From SAR324 cluster bacterium (GTDB lineage Bacteria > SAR324 > XYD2-FULL-50-16), in NCBI GenBank assembly GCA_028282885.1, contig JANQGX010000028.1, forward strand, positions 62,001-126,000: a stretch of 64,000 bases of DNA, written 5' to 3'. The number at the start of each line of letters is the position of its first letter. Position 1 is the first letter of the stretch. The notes below the pieces were generated by a model, which worked only from the letters and a program-made list of their open reading frames with translations, did not search any database and was not told the DNA's origin. Shown here one piece after another: positions 16,351-25,995 of the stretch. A program made the position numbers and the translations under genes.

Positions 16351-17337
16351 ATGGAAAAGTTTAAAGACAGGTATAATCGCAATTTGAGTTATCTTCGTAT
16401 TTCCGTCACGGACAGATGCAATCTGCGTTGCAGGTATTGTGTCCCGCTAACGCCGGTTACAATGCTATCCCATGACGATATTCTGCATTATGAAGAGGTT
16501 TTGCGGATCGTGAAAGTTGGCGTGGGGCATGGAATCAGAAAAGTCCGAATTACCGGGGGTGAGCCTCTTGTACGGAAAGGGGTCTGTGGGTTTCTGGCAG
16601 AAATAAACAGGATTGAAGGGATAGAGGATATTTCACTGACCACCAACGGAGTCCTGTTAAAGGAGTATATTGATGAGATCAAGGAAGCCGGCGTGAAAAG
16701 AATCAATATCAGCCTGGATTCGCTGGATCGGGATAACTTTCTTAAAATCACGGGACGAGACAATTTCGAGAAAGTCTGGGAAGGAATTCACCTGGCGGTG
16801 GAAAAGGGATTCGATCCTGTGAAGATAAACATGGTGGTGATTAAAGGACTCAATGACCATGAGATTCTCAACTTTGCCGAACTTTCCATTCATCATCCTT
16901 TTCACATCCGCTTTATTGAATACATGCCTATTGGAGAGGCCCATGTTGACAAAACCCAGCAATTGCTGACGCCGGAGACGAAAAAGATTGTCGGTTCGTT
17001 GGGTGAGCTGGTTTCCGTTGAGAGTGGCAAGAACGACGGTCCCGCTTTTCGCTACAAGTTCAAAAATGGCAGGGGTGAGCTTGGATTTATCAGCCCCATC
17101 AGCCGTCATTTTTGCTCACGCTGCAATCGCTTGAGACTGACCGCCAACGGCATGCTTCGCTCCTGCCTGCTGTCGGATGACCAGGTCGATTTAAAAACAC
17201 ATCTTCGCAACGGCTGCACAGACGAAAAAATCTCGGAACTCTTCCTGGAATCGATCAATCATAAGCAACGCAAACATCACCTGGAAATCACCGAAAAACA
17301 GGCAGTTTCAACACAGATGAACGCAATCGGTGGTTAA
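16351..17337 (+). CDS. moaA: GTP 3',8-cyclase, molybdenum cofactor biosynthesis protein A
   Basis: This 328-residue radical SAM protein has the N-terminal CxxxCxxC motif (C23, C27, C30 in TDRCNLRCRYC), the GGEPLVR motif, and the second cluster cysteines near the C-terminus (CSRCNRLRL then a cysteine 14 residues later). It ends in the conserved double glycine. MoaA turns GTP into the cyclised precursor of molybdopterin, so it supplies the three Mo/W enzymes of this window. An upstream GTG would add ten residues; I chose the ATG at 16351 because GGAAG lies seven bases before it and the length then matches MoaA. moaC and other moa genes are not in the window. Confidence 0.95.
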   Translation: MEKFKDRYNRNLSYLRISVTDRCNLRCRYCVPLTPVTMLSHDDILHYEEVLRIVKVGVGHGIRKVRITGGEPLVRKGVCGFLAEINRIEGIEDISLTTNGVLLKEYIDEIKEAGVKRINISLDSLDRDNFLKITGRDNFEKVWEGIHLAVEKGFDPVKINMVVIKGLNDHEILNFAELSIHHPFHIRFIEYMPIGEAHVDKTQQLLTPETKKIVGSLGELVSVESGKNDGPAFRYKFKNGRGELGFISPISRHFCSRCNRLRLTANGMLRSCLLSDDQVDLKTHLRNGCTDEKISELFLESINHKQRKHHLEITEKQAVSTQMNAIGG

Positions 17338-17367
17338 CTAAACTTCTGAAGAGAATGTAGCGAGGTT

Positions 17368-17403
17368 AAAAAGGACACGTTTAGAAAGCGTGTCCTTTTT
17401 TTT
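17368..17403. terminator. Bidirectional terminator between moaA and the thiolase gene
   Basis: GGACACG (17373-17379) pairs with CGTGTCC (17389-17395); the stem is followed by eight T on the plus strand and by five T on the minus strand. It lies between the convergent moaA and thiolase genes, each stop within about 40 bases. Confidence 0.92.
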
Positions 17404-17413
17404 GAGGAAGGGT

Positions 17414-18595
17414 CTAGATACTCAGAATGGTAGTTCCGCTGTTACCCATCAACCCATAAGTTTGGGCCATGGCAACTTTGGGGTTGGCAACCTGTCGATC
17501 GCCGCAACGACCTCTTAGCTGGTTTGCGCATTCAATGACTTGCCACAGGGCTTGGGCAGAAAGCGCCTCACCGTGGGACGAAAATCCACCACTGGGATTC
17601 ACCGGTAATTTGCCACCGATTTTGGTTTCACCGTCACGAAGCATTTTGTCTGCTTCTCCTTCGCCACAGAAACCGCAAGTCTCCAGGTAAACCAGGTAAT
17701 GCCAGGAGCTGTTGTCCGGAAGTTCCAGAATATCCACATCCTCGGGACCGATGCCTGACTTTTCATAAGCTTGTCTGGATGCCGAATAACTCTCACTCAA
17801 CATGGGAGCTTCGGGAACAGCCGGACAGGAAAGCGCCGAGATTCTGATGGTGGGATCTCCATACATGGCACTTCCCATGGTGGTGGCATTGATCTTCACC
17901 GGGTTGTTGGCCTTGGCGATCAATTCCTTGTCAGCAGTCACGATAACGGCTGCAGCTCCGGTACTCACCGGGCAGATTTCAAAAAGTCTCAGGGGGTCGC
18001 AAACATAGACGGAGTTCATGACTTCTTCCAAGCTGTAGGCCTTTTTAAATCTGGCATCGGGATTTTTGGAACCGTATTCGCTCATCAATACTTTAACCTG
18101 GGCCAGGTCCTCTTCCTTGGTGTCATATTTGGCCATTCTCTTTCTGCATTCCAGCGCCCAGTAGATGGGATTGGGGAGTCCACCCATTTTCCACCTGATC
18201 ACATCACGATCCTGTACAGCGTTGTCCGATTTGGCGGTCAGAAACCCCTTGGGTGACACATCTGCGCCAAAGGCCAGGGAGGTTTCGGTTTCACCGGCAG
18301 CAACACTGTTGTAGGCCATCCTGATGGCAGCCGATCCTGTTGCACAGGCGTTGTAAACATTAACCACCGGCACTCCGGTTTCACCAAAGATACTCTCCAG
18401 GTATTGACCGGAGAGGTGACCGGCATTTCCGCCGTAAATAAAAATTCCAGCCATGATGGACTGGATCTTCTGCCACTCAATATCGGCATCTTTCAGGGCA
18501 CCGTCAACAGCCACTGCTGCAAAATCGGCAAAAACTTGTTCCGAAAAACCCATCCAGGGGTGTATCCCGGTTCCTATAATATATACATCTCTCAT
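17414..18595 (-). CDS. Thiolase-fold acyl-CoA acetyltransferase (lipid-transfer/SCP2 type)
   Basis: This 393-residue protein is a degradative-type thiolase of the branch that works with a DUF35 partner. The nucleophile is C84 in VYNACATGSAA and the catalytic histidine lies in PSGGFSSHGEALSAQ. The family cleaves 3-ketoacyl-CoA with CoA to release acetyl-CoA, or acts on unusual acyl groups such as those of steroid side chains or benzylsuccinyl-type intermediates. Here it is last in an operon with a DUF35 protein and near enoyl-CoA hydratase and ADP-forming acyl-CoA synthetase. AAGGGA lies nine bases before the ATG. Substrate chain is unknown. Confidence 0.85.
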   Translation of the reverse strand: MRDVYIIGTGIHPWMGFSEQVFADFAAVAVDGALKDADIEWQKIQSIMAGIFIYGGNAGHLSGQYLESIFGETGVPVVNVYNACATGSAAIRMAYNSVAAGETETSLAFGADVSPKGFLTAKSDNAVQDRDVIRWKMGGLPNPIYWALECRKRMAKYDTKEEDLAQVKVLMSEYGSKNPDARFKKAYSLEEVMNSVYVCDPLRLFEICPVSTGAAAVIVTADKELIAKANNPVKINATTMGSAMYGDPTIRISALSCPAVPEAPMLSESYSASRQAYEKSGIGPEDVDILELPDNSSWHYLVYLETCGFCGEGEADKMLRDGETKIGGKLPVNPSGGFSSHGEALSAQALWQVIECANQLRGRCGDRQVANPKVAMAQTYGLMGNSGTTILSI

Positions 18596-18631
18596 GGTAA
18601 TTATCCCTTGTTATGGTTGTTGTAAAGTCGG

Positions 18632-19066
18632 TTATTTAACGGCTCGAAACGCCCAGGTCACCACTTCCTGCTTTTCTTCGTTGGTGTACATTGGCAGGAG
18701 GGTTGTTTCCATCTCCATCCCCAGCTCAAGAGATTTCAGATCGGTCTCTGTGATAATACCGGTTACCTGGATTTTCTCATCCGGGAATTCCACCAGTCCG
18801 ATTCCGTATGGGGTAATTTTCTTCTCTGTTTTGAATGGCGGTGGGCAGGGATAATACTGGATTGTGTAACTGGCAAGTTTGCCTTTGTTGGGCAGCAACA
18901 GGTTTTCAACACCCTCTCTTGAGCAGCCCGGTCGATGTTGATAATGTTCCCTTGGAAAAAAATAGGTTCCGCAAGAGTTGCATTTCGCGCTCATCAATCT
19001 GATTTCGCCTGTCGACCAATCAACCAGATTTGGTACCCGAGCGACTTTATTGGCCATGTTTTCCAT
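18632..19066 (-). CDS. DUF35 OB-fold/zinc-ribbon acyl-CoA-associated protein
   Basis: This 144-residue protein has a zinc-ribbon start with CNSCGTYFFPREHYQHRPGC, followed by an OB-fold with SYTIQYYPCPPPFK and YGIGLVEFPDE. DUF35 proteins bind a thiolase partner and help position acyl-CoA; in toluene degradation BbsA/BbsB form such a pair. The thiolase gene follows 36 bases downstream. The start is supported by GAGGAGG about ten bases upstream. The two genes should make one complex. Confidence 0.85.
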   Translation of the reverse strand: MENMANKVARVPNLVDWSTGEIRLMSAKCNSCGTYFFPREHYQHRPGCSREGVENLLLPNKGKLASYTIQYYPCPPPFKTEKKITPYGIGLVEFPDEKIQVTGIITETDLKSLELGMEMETTLLPMYTNEEKQEVVTWAFRAVK

Positions 19067-19238
19067 TGATAAAAATTCCTCCTCAATATTTATGGTGTGT
19101 TTACAATGGATAGTATCCCTTTCAATTCACAAATTCCGGGATGTGTAAAAAAACGATTTTCGGTTTTAATGGGATTGGCCCGTTGGGATATGAATACACC
19201 ATCCCGGTGGCGGAAAATCCCGTTAACCGTATTATGAA

Positions 19239-20006
19239 TTATTTTCCCTTAAATACCGGATCCCGCTTTTCGATAAAGGCATTCACCCCTTCTGTTTTGT
19301 CTTCAAGCGAGAGGGAAAGACTATACATCTCTCTTTCATATGCCAGGCCCGACGCCAGGTTGGTGTTCATACCGTGGTTGATCGCCTCTTTGGCAAGTTT
19401 GAGAACAGCCGGGCTCTTGGTGGCGATTTTCTTTGCCATCTCTTTGGCAGTTGACATCAGTTCATCCATGGGGACGACCCTGTTCACCAGCCCGATTCGA
19501 TCCGCTTCGTCTGCACGGATGATACTGCCGGTAAAGATCAGCTCCTTTGCACGGCAGACACCGATTAATCGTTGCAGTCTCTGCGTCCCACCGCCGCCAG
19601 GAATAACTCCTACATTGACTTCTGTCTGACCGAATTTGGCTTTTTCCGATGCGATGATGATGTCGCACCCCATGGCGATTTCACAACCTCCACCCAGGCA
19701 AAACCCGTTCACAGCAGCTATCACCGGTTTGGGCATTTCAGCACAGATCTGCCCCAGGCGATGAATGTTGTGAGCGGCATAGGGTGTGGTTTGGTTAAAT
19801 TCCTTGATGTCTGAACCGGCAACAAACGATTTACCGGCACCTGTCAGGATGATAACCCGGACCTCGTCATCCGCTTCAAGCTCTTTCATGACCTGGCCAA
19901 ATTCTGCGCGGGTCTGATTATTGAGGGCATTCATGGCATCGGGTCGATTAAAGGTGACGATGGCAATCCCCTCTTCCTTCTCGAGAATGATATTCTCAAA
20001 TGACAT
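19239..20006 (-). CDS. Enoyl-CoA hydratase/crotonase
   Basis: This 255-residue protein has the full crotonase signature: oxyanion-hole region SFVAGSDIKEF, then GGGCEIAMGCDI and FGQTEVNVGVIPGGGG, which hold the two catalytic glutamates of true hydratases. It would add water to 2-enoyl-CoA such as crotonyl-CoA. A longer reading frame starts 48 bases upstream, but AAAGGAG five bases before the ATG at 20006 fixes this start. It lies between the acyl-CoA synthetase alpha gene (ten bases upstream) and the DUF35 and thiolase genes, giving a hydration-thiolysis-energy conservation order. Confidence 0.9.
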   Translation of the reverse strand: MSFENIILEKEEGIAIVTFNRPDAMNALNNQTRAEFGQVMKELEADDEVRVIILTGAGKSFVAGSDIKEFNQTTPYAAHNIHRLGQICAEMPKPVIAAVNGFCLGGGCEIAMGCDIIIASEKAKFGQTEVNVGVIPGGGGTQRLQRLIGVCRAKELIFTGSIIRADEADRIGLVNRVVPMDELMSTAKEMAKKIATKSPAVLKLAKEAINHGMNTNLASGLAYEREMYSLSLSLEDKTEGVNAFIEKRDPVFKGK

Positions 20007-20016
20007 GTGTTCTCCT

Positions 20017-21399
20017 TTAGGGTTGGTTTTGATGTTTGCGAATACCATATTCACAGAGCTTGCTCAGTGCTTTTACCCCGGAAATCAACGAGGGGAACAC
20101 TGGCAGATCTTTACCGAGCTCATCGGTGATTACGTTTTTATACTTGTTGTATCCCACGATCATGCAGACCACAACGGGCTTTCCGACTTCGGCGACGATC
20201 TTCTGAATGATCTTCTTCTGAACTGCTTCCTGGGTGTACTCAAAACCGGCCAGAATCAGAACCGCAGCATCGATATTCGGGTCTTTTAAGGCATCTGGAA
20301 AGGTGGTTTCCAGTGTTTTGGTAAAACCGATCTTGGTTACGGAAAAGAACAGGTCAACAGGATTGGAAACAGGGGTGTCAAATTTATCCTTGAGGATTTC
20401 CATGGTGTCCGGTGTCAGTTTGGGTAGCTCCAGCCCGTGCTCCGCACAGAGATCCGAAACCACTACCCCGACGCTCCCGGCCAGTGTAATCACGGCAATG
20501 CGATTACCTTTTGGAAGTGGCTGCGTGGAGAACACCTTGGCGAAGTCCTTCATTTCACCAAAATCATCTGCCTGTATCATTCCGGTTTGCTGAATGGCGG
20601 TCTTCACAATCTTTGAATTGCTGGCAATACTTCCGGTGTGGCTCATGGCTGCTTTAGCGCCTGCATCCGTACGTCCGCCGTTGAGAAAAATAACCGGCTT
20701 CTCGGCTGCCACTTTTTTGGCAATCCGGGTCAGGTTTTTTCCGTCCGACACGTTTTCCAGGTACATGGAGATAACATCAACATCGTCTTGTTCCCCGAAG
20801 TACTCCAGCAGGTCGTTTTCATTTACATCGCATTTGTTACCGATGGAGCAGACCTTGTTCACGCTGAGGCTTTCATTTTCAACGATGTCGGAAGCCATTC
20901 CGGCAGCCAAAAGGCCGGACTGTCCAATCAGAACCACATTCCCCCTGGATACTTTTTTGGTCATGGGGTAGATGGATGTGACAATGTTGCGGGAAACAAT
21001 TCCCGAACAATTGGGGCCCATAACCCGGATATTGTTCTTTTTGGCAATGTCCACTATCTGTTGTTGTATCACCTTGCCTTCGCCACCGATTTCAGCAAAT
21101 CCGGCGGATTCGATGATCACAGCCTTAACGCCTTTTTTGGCACACTCTTCCATGGCAGCAGCCGTAATCTTTGGTGTCGGCAGGGCAGTGACCACCAGAT
21201 CGACCTCACCCGGGATTTCTGTTAAGGATTTGTAGACTTTGTAACCCAGAATCTCATCCGATTTGGGATTAACGGGGTAAACCTCTCCGTCAAAGTCACT
21301 GTCCGCGATGTTTTTTACAATGACATAGCCTAGTTTTCCGGGGGTTCCGCTTGCTCCAACCACAGCTACCGACTTCGGCTTAAAAAATAATTCCATCAT
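20017..21399 (-). CDS. acdA: ADP-forming acyl-CoA synthetase, alpha subunit
   Basis: This 460-residue protein has an N-terminal CoA-binding Rossmann domain (SVAVVGASGTPGKLGY), a succinyl-CoA-ligase-like domain (VLIGQSGLLAAG) and the phosphohistidine loop AAMSHTGSIAS with H254. These enzymes turn acyl-CoA, ADP and phosphate into acid, CoA and ATP. Here alpha and beta are separate genes, as in Pyrococcus, rather than fused. The gene follows the beta gene by 30 bases and precedes enoyl-CoA hydratase. It gives the cluster a way to make ATP from acetyl-CoA or an aryl/acyl-CoA; the preferred acid is unknown. Confidence 0.9.
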   Translation of the reverse strand: MMELFFKPKSVAVVGASGTPGKLGYVIVKNIADSDFDGEVYPVNPKSDEILGYKVYKSLTEIPGEVDLVVTALPTPKITAAAMEECAKKGVKAVIIESAGFAEIGGEGKVIQQQIVDIAKKNNIRVMGPNCSGIVSRNIVTSIYPMTKKVSRGNVVLIGQSGLLAAGMASDIVENESLSVNKVCSIGNKCDVNENDLLEYFGEQDDVDVISMYLENVSDGKNLTRIAKKVAAEKPVIFLNGGRTDAGAKAAMSHTGSIASNSKIVKTAIQQTGMIQADDFGEMKDFAKVFSTQPLPKGNRIAVITLAGSVGVVVSDLCAEHGLELPKLTPDTMEILKDKFDTPVSNPVDLFFSVTKIGFTKTLETTFPDALKDPNIDAAVLILAGFEYTQEAVQKKIIQKIVAEVGKPVVVCMIVGYNKYKNVITDELGKDLPVFPSLISGVKALSKLCEYGIRKHQNQP

Positions 21400-21429
21400 T
21401 TTGGTACCGTCCTTATTATGTTTTTCTAT

Positions 21430-22128
21430 TTATTCATCATCGAGAATGATTCTGGCGTCAACCACCACCGCGCCTTCTTTGTATGCGAATACCGGATTCA
21501 TATCGATCTCCTTGATCTCCGGTGTTTTGTCGACAAAGGCGGACAGTTTGAGCAGCATGTCTTCCAAAAAGGGAATATCGGCCGGATCCTGCCCACGATA
21601 ACCTTCCAGGAGCTTTTTGCCTTGGATCTCGTTAATCATCTGATTAGCGTCGCTCTTCTCCAGGGGGACGATTCTAAAGGCAACATCCTTCAATACCTCT
21701 ACGAATACCCCCCCAAGTCCGAACATCAGGACCGGTCCGAAAGACGGATCCTTGGTCATTCCAATGATGACCTCAATTCCGGATTTGGCCATGCCCTGAA
21801 CGGAAATACCTTCAATGTTTGCATCAGGAAACTGACCGCGGCAGGAGTTCATGATTTCGTCATAAGCTGTCTCAACTGCCGCCTGATCCTTCAGGTTAAC
21901 TTTGACACCACCGGCATCGCTCTTGTGTGTGATATCTACGGAAGAGACCTTCAGTACCACCGGATATCCGATCTCATTGCTCAATGAAACAGCCTGCTCC
22001 CTGGTTGGAGCCAATTTAGTCTCGGTACAGCTAATGCCTGCCTCCTGTAATATCTGCTTGGCTTCGATTTCCGTTAAAACGGTCCTCTTCTCTTTTCGGG
22101 CCAGACTTATAATCTCGTTTACAGTCAT
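21430..22128 (-). CDS. acdB: ADP-forming acyl-CoA synthetase, beta subunit (ATP-grasp)
   Basis: This 232-residue protein is an ATP-grasp subunit with VLTEIEAKQILQEAGI at the start, YPVVLKVSSVDITHKSDAGGV in the nucleotide-binding part and EIDMNPVFAYKEGAVVVDAR at the end. The HKSD histidine segment is where the second phosphohistidine of this family lies. Its length matches stand-alone beta subunits. It is the first gene of the acyl-CoA module and pairs with the alpha gene immediately downstream. Confidence 0.9.
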   Translation of the reverse strand: MTVNEIISLARKEKRTVLTEIEAKQILQEAGISCTETKLAPTREQAVSLSNEIGYPVVLKVSSVDITHKSDAGGVKVNLKDQAAVETAYDEIMNSCRGQFPDANIEGISVQGMAKSGIEVIIGMTKDPSFGPVLMFGLGGVFVEVLKDVAFRIVPLEKSDANQMINEIQGKKLLEGYRGQDPADIPFLEDMLLKLSAFVDKTPEIKEIDMNPVFAYKEGAVVVDARIILDDE

Positions 22129-22550
22129 TGTTTATCCTTCACTACTTTAATTTTTTGTCTTGTGGTCAACCGACCTGACGTTGGAGAAGGACGGATGTTA
22201 CGTGTTACCCAACTTGAATAGTCCTCCATAAAACAGGTGCCTTGTATCGCCCCAGGCACCCGGAATATCCTGCAATGGCTATACCACCAAGCGGGAGAAG
22301 AAGCTAATATCAGGCAGTTACACGACTCGGCGGTAAGTAAGCAAATTGAAGGGGAAGTCCTACGGGGAGAAAAGGTGGGTCATGATTGACACAAATCAGC
22401 CCCAAAATAGACTATCTTTTTGTAATAATAACAAAAATAAACCAAAGGACAGGATTGTCCCATATATGGCCTTAAAAGAGCGCAAAAAGAGAGGCATTAT
22501 TCCCCGGCAGATCTTCTGACTACTGAGCTTACTGTCCAATAGGGGGCGAG
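22129..22550. other. Intergenic region with short hairpins
   Basis: About 420 bases between minus-strand genes, holding the promoter of the acyl-CoA module on its left and the end of the decarboxylase gene on its right. GGTGCCT (22236-22242) and AGGCACC (22254-22260) form a 7-base stem, and GGACA/TGTCC (22447-22460) is a small palindrome. No supported gene is present. Confidence 0.5.
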
Positions 22551-23897
22551 CTAGTCGATCTCCTGCATCGACTGATTCAGAAGTTCCCAAATGCGATCCA
22601 TCCACTCCTTGTGTTGGGGTTTCATCAGGCAGGATCTCAGGCAGGCAACGCTCTCCTGGTCTATTTCCATCTCCTTAAGAACTGCCTTCATTTTTTTGGC
22701 CGGATAGCTGAAAACGGCCAGATGAAGGTTTTTCTCAGCGGTTTTTTCAAAAATCCTGCGGCTGAGCTGTGAAACACGGCTGGCCGATTCGGCTTTGGGT
22801 GCCCAGACCACAATATCGGTGTCCGGCTCCATCAGGGGAACAAAGCGCGGATCCTCCTGAACTCTTTGATGGAGATCGAGTGCAGCGCTTCTGGATTTGG
22901 AGAGGTCGGATGCGAATTGTCCCTCTCTGGTTAAGGGGAGTAACTGCTGCGTTGCCCAGAGGGCGACTGCGGAAGCACCTGCCCTGGAGCATTCCAGGCT
23001 GATTTCTCCCAGGTGCAGATCCGAAGAGCTGAAATAGGTATAGGGAGAGTCGTGTTTATAGAATCTGCCGATGGCAGGATCCCTGAATAGAACACACCCA
23101 CAACCGTAGGGTTGCAAACCGTGTTTGTGGGGATCTATCACAATGGAATCCACGCTTTTAAGCGCATCGTAGACCCTTCTGCCATGCGGGCTCAGGTTGT
23201 CTGCCAAGGTGAAATAACCGCCATAGGCGGAATCGATATGAATCCTGAAACCGTATTGACTCTGTAATTCCAAGGTTTCAACCAGGGGGTCAATGGAACC
23301 TGTCCCGGTCGTACCGACGGTTATGACAACCGTTCCGACATTCTCTGTTTCCAGAATCTGCTTCAGTGCCTTCAGATCCATTCTGGCTTTTTGATCGCAG
23401 GGAACGGGTTTGAACTCAAGACCCAGGATTTCCGAGATTCGGCCATGGGTATAGTGAGCCTGCTCTGATGTGACGATGAGTTTCCCCGGGTTTAATCTGC
23501 CGGCAACCCACAAGGCTTCCAGATTGGCCATGGTGCCCCCGCCGGTCAGGTGACCGAGGTATTTATCCCAACCGAACATTTCTGCGATACTTGCCACCGC
23601 ATCTTTTTCCAGTTGTGAACTGGCACGTCCCGCATCAAGAGCGTGATTATTGGGATTGATCCACAGGGCCAGGGTATAGGCCAATCGGGCAACGGGGTGA
23701 GGAGGTTTCATCATCTGCCCGGCGTAGAGCGGGTGAAAATAGGGATAGTTATCCCTCATGGTCTCCGCCACTGACAGCAGGGTTTTTCTAAGCCCTTCCA
23801 AATCCGGTTCCTGATTGATGTCAGGTAGTTCGGAGAATCCGCTTTCCAGATGTTTAACTGCTTCTGTCAGCAGTGATATGGATTTTGAATCAAACAT
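22551..23897 (-). CDS. PLP-dependent group II decarboxylase (aspartate/glutamate/aromatic type)
   Basis: This 448-residue protein is a group II amino acid decarboxylase: the PLP lysine is K258 in DPHKHGLQPYGCG, the ring-stacking histidine H148 lies in SEQAHYT, and D222 lies in HIDSAYGG. The N-terminus has YPYFHPLYAGQMMKPPHP, the substrate-loop region of this family. It would decarboxylate an amino acid to an amine; which one cannot be read from these motifs. It follows the chemoreceptor gene by 13 bases with GAGGA nine bases before the ATG, so it is probably co-transcribed with it. It could also be a sulfinate or tyrosine decarboxylase. Confidence 0.87.
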   Translation of the reverse strand: MFDSKSISLLTEAVKHLESGFSELPDINQEPDLEGLRKTLLSVAETMRDNYPYFHPLYAGQMMKPPHPVARLAYTLALWINPNNHALDAGRASSQLEKDAVASIAEMFGWDKYLGHLTGGGTMANLEALWVAGRLNPGKLIVTSEQAHYTHGRISEILGLEFKPVPCDQKARMDLKALKQILETENVGTVVITVGTTGTGSIDPLVETLELQSQYGFRIHIDSAYGGYFTLADNLSPHGRRVYDALKSVDSIVIDPHKHGLQPYGCGCVLFRDPAIGRFYKHDSPYTYFSSSDLHLGEISLECSRAGASAVALWATQQLLPLTREGQFASDLSKSRSAALDLHQRVQEDPRFVPLMEPDTDIVVWAPKAESASRVSQLSRRIFEKTAEKNLHLAVFSYPAKKMKAVLKEMEIDQESVACLRSCLMKPQHKEWMDRIWELLNQSMQEID

Positions 23898-23910
23898 CCG
23901 GTATTATCCT

Positions 23911-25650
23911 CTACGCTTCTAATTCTTTTAGTGGCTCCATGGGGAGCACTTCGTTTTCAATACTGTTCATCAGTTGGAATCGCATCACTTCCTGCTGCAG
24001 GTTTTGGGACTCATTGAGCAGCATTTCAGATGAGGAGGCAGTTTCTTCCGAAATAGCCGAGTTCTGCTGCACGGTTTCGTTAACCTGGGAGATGCCGGTG
24101 TTGATTTCCGCAATACCGGCATTCTGTTCTCGTGAGGCAATGGCAATTTTCGAAATCAGTTCATTTGAATTCTCAACATCTTCGACGATTCCTGCCAATA
24201 TCACCGCCGTTTTTTCGGCGTTTTCCACCCCTCTGTTCACATTCTGGATCGAAGATTCAATCAGGGTGGCCGTATCTTTGGCTGCTTCAGCACTACGAGA
24301 AGCCAGGTTTCTCACCTCATCCGCCACGACTGCAAAACCTTTGCCGTATTTTCCGGCCCGGGCCGCCTCAACGGCTGCATTAAGTGCAAGCAGGTTGGTC
24401 TGAAAGGCAATTTCGTCGATCACCTTGATGATCTTTGTGACATCCATGCTGGTTTTGTTAATCTCATTCATGGAAGCCTGCATCTCCTCCATCTGATTGG
24501 CTCCTTTTTTGACCAACTCAAGGGTGGCATTGGAGATCTGGCTTGCCTCCTGGGAGTTGTTGGTGTTTTCCTTGGAGTGATTCTCAATCTCGGTGATAGA
24601 AGCCGAAATCTCCTCCAGAGTCGCTGCCTGCCTGGCGGTACCTGTGGAAAGCGTCTCCGCTGAATTGGAGAGTTCCTTGGCATTTGCCTCTACCGACTGG
24701 CTTGAGTCGCGGAATGCGGCAACGATTTCGCTGAGCATGGAGATCGATTGATTGATCCTGCGCTTAACACTGTCAAGATCGCCTTTGAGATCTGCGGTAA
24801 TCAATTGCGACAAATCTCCTTTTTCCACCCGTCCCATGATATCACCGATATTGCCAAAGACCGTCTGTAGGCTGTCAACCAGATTATTGACTGCCTGGCC
24901 CATTTCAGCGATTTCATCTTTTTTCTTTATCTCAAAGTGCTGGTCGAGATCACCTTTGGCCAGATTTTTCAACAAGGTGATGATCCGTTCTATCGGGCGG
25001 GTGAGGACCTGGCGTATAAAAAAGATCACCATGATAGTGCCTATAATCATGAAGAAAATCAATAGACTACCGCTTACCTGGAGAATACCGTTCCGGGCAT
25101 TCAGGATTCTCTCGTTGGAAAAAACCAGTACCAGACCACCATAATACTCCTCTTCAACAGTAAAAGGGACAAAAATATTCACCCGATCGTTGCTTTCCAG
25201 CACGCCTGAAGATTTGGTTTTCGCAAGTTCAAGACTTGCCTGGTCTATGTCCAACTCATCTTCATTGGAATTCATATGCTTGATCTCGTCTCCCTCCTTG
25301 ATGCTGTGGACGGCCATTTTGTCGTTGAAATTGATAAATTTCAATTCCAACAGATCGTCTCTCGAGGTCAAAACCGATGCAAAGCTTTGATACTGAACCA
25401 TGGAAACGAAAAGATTGATGGTATCCAGCATTTCCTCATCGCTTGATTCGTCACCACTGGTCAGCATGGATATCAGACGCTTCTCCAAATCCATTAACGG
25501 CGCTTGCGAGAGATTCTGGGCTCCAAGAATGAACTCGCCAAAAAAGATCGATCTCACCTGGAAGTATTGAAAAATCCCTGAAACAACCTGAATAAGTAGG
25601 ATGAGTAAAAGAACGCCAAATATGATTTTGTTTTTTATCGTTCGTAGCAT
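23911..25650 (-). CDS. Methyl-accepting chemotaxis protein
   Basis: This 579-residue receptor has a first membrane helix at residues 9-30, a periplasmic sensor of about 160 residues, a second helix at about 195-215, a HAMP domain and a long signalling coiled coil. The hairpin tip [19 protein letters not shown] and the following [13 protein letters not shown] are the CheA/CheW contact region. AGGAG lies six bases before the ATG. No CheA, CheW or flagellar gene is in this window. The sensed compound is unknown; the operon-mate decarboxylase hints at an amine or amino acid. Confidence 0.93.
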   Translation of the reverse strand: MLRTIKNKIIFGVLLLILLIQVVSGIFQYFQVRSIFFGEFILGAQNLSQAPLMDLEKRLISMLTSGDESSDEEMLDTINLFVSMVQYQSFASVLTSRDDLLELKFINFNDKMAVHSIKEGDEIKHMNSNEDELDIDQASLELAKTKSSGVLESNDRVNIFVPFTVEEEYYGGLVLVFSNERILNARNGILQVSGSLLIFFMIIGTIMVIFFIRQVLTRPIERIITLLKNLAKGDLDQHFEIKKKDEIAEMGQAVNNLVDSLQTVFGNIGDIMGRVEKGDLSQLITADLKGDLDSVKRRINQSISMLSEIVAAFRDSSQSVEANAKELSNSAETLSTGTARQAATLEEISASITEIENHSKENTNNSQEASQISNATLELVKKGANQMEEMQASMNEINKTSMDVTKIIKVIDEIAFQTNLLALNAAVEAARAGKYGKGFAVVADEVRNLASRSAEAAKDTATLIESSIQNVNRGVENAEKTAVILAGIVEDVENSNELISKIAIASREQNAGIAEINTGISQVNETVQQNSAISEETASSSEMLLNESQNLQQEVMRFQLMNSIENEVLPMEPLKELEA

Positions 25651-25995
25651 TACATTCTCCTTGATTGAATAATTCCGGACGGCATCAAAGAAGGTGGAAT
25701 TATACCGGTTGCGGTGCGGGTGTAACCATTTGGGTTGATTGATGCATCGCCGGGAAAGCCCTTGTTAGTGTTAATAGAGAAAGCCGACCGGTTTTTGTGA
25801 CTGTCGGGTCGAAACCGGGATCGGTTCCCATTCCTCAAACAGTGGCATCAGGATACGTCTCTCGGGAGAAATTCGGCAACCTGATTATGGAGAATTTTTG
25901 ACGATGCTAAACAAATCGAAAGATGTGAGCCCTGATGCAAATCTGCTTTCAGGCGGCTGATGGTGTTCACGATCCTGGAAAGCAGATTTGGGTGT
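25651..25995. other. Intergenic region with a long hairpin
   Basis: About 345 bases between the chemoreceptor start and the end of the first cyclase gene. It must hold the chemoreceptor promoter. It carries a perfect 13-base inverted repeat at 25938-25990 and a 7-base CCGGTTT/AAACCGG pair near 25790-25820. No supported gene. Confidence 0.5.
25938..25990. repeat. Perfect 13-base inverted repeat, possible REP-like hairpin
   Basis: CAAATCTGCTTTC (25938-25950) and GAAAGCAGATTTG (25978-25990) are exact complements with a 27-base loop, starting six bases past the cyclase stop. No T run follows on the minus strand. The first 12 bases of the left arm recur exactly in the palindrome at 37910-37961. 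Confidence 0.75.

Noticed and set aside
16127..16387. 86-codon frame overlapping the moaA start
   Set aside because: No ribosome binding site and no domain-like pattern; its end overlaps the moaA start in another frame.
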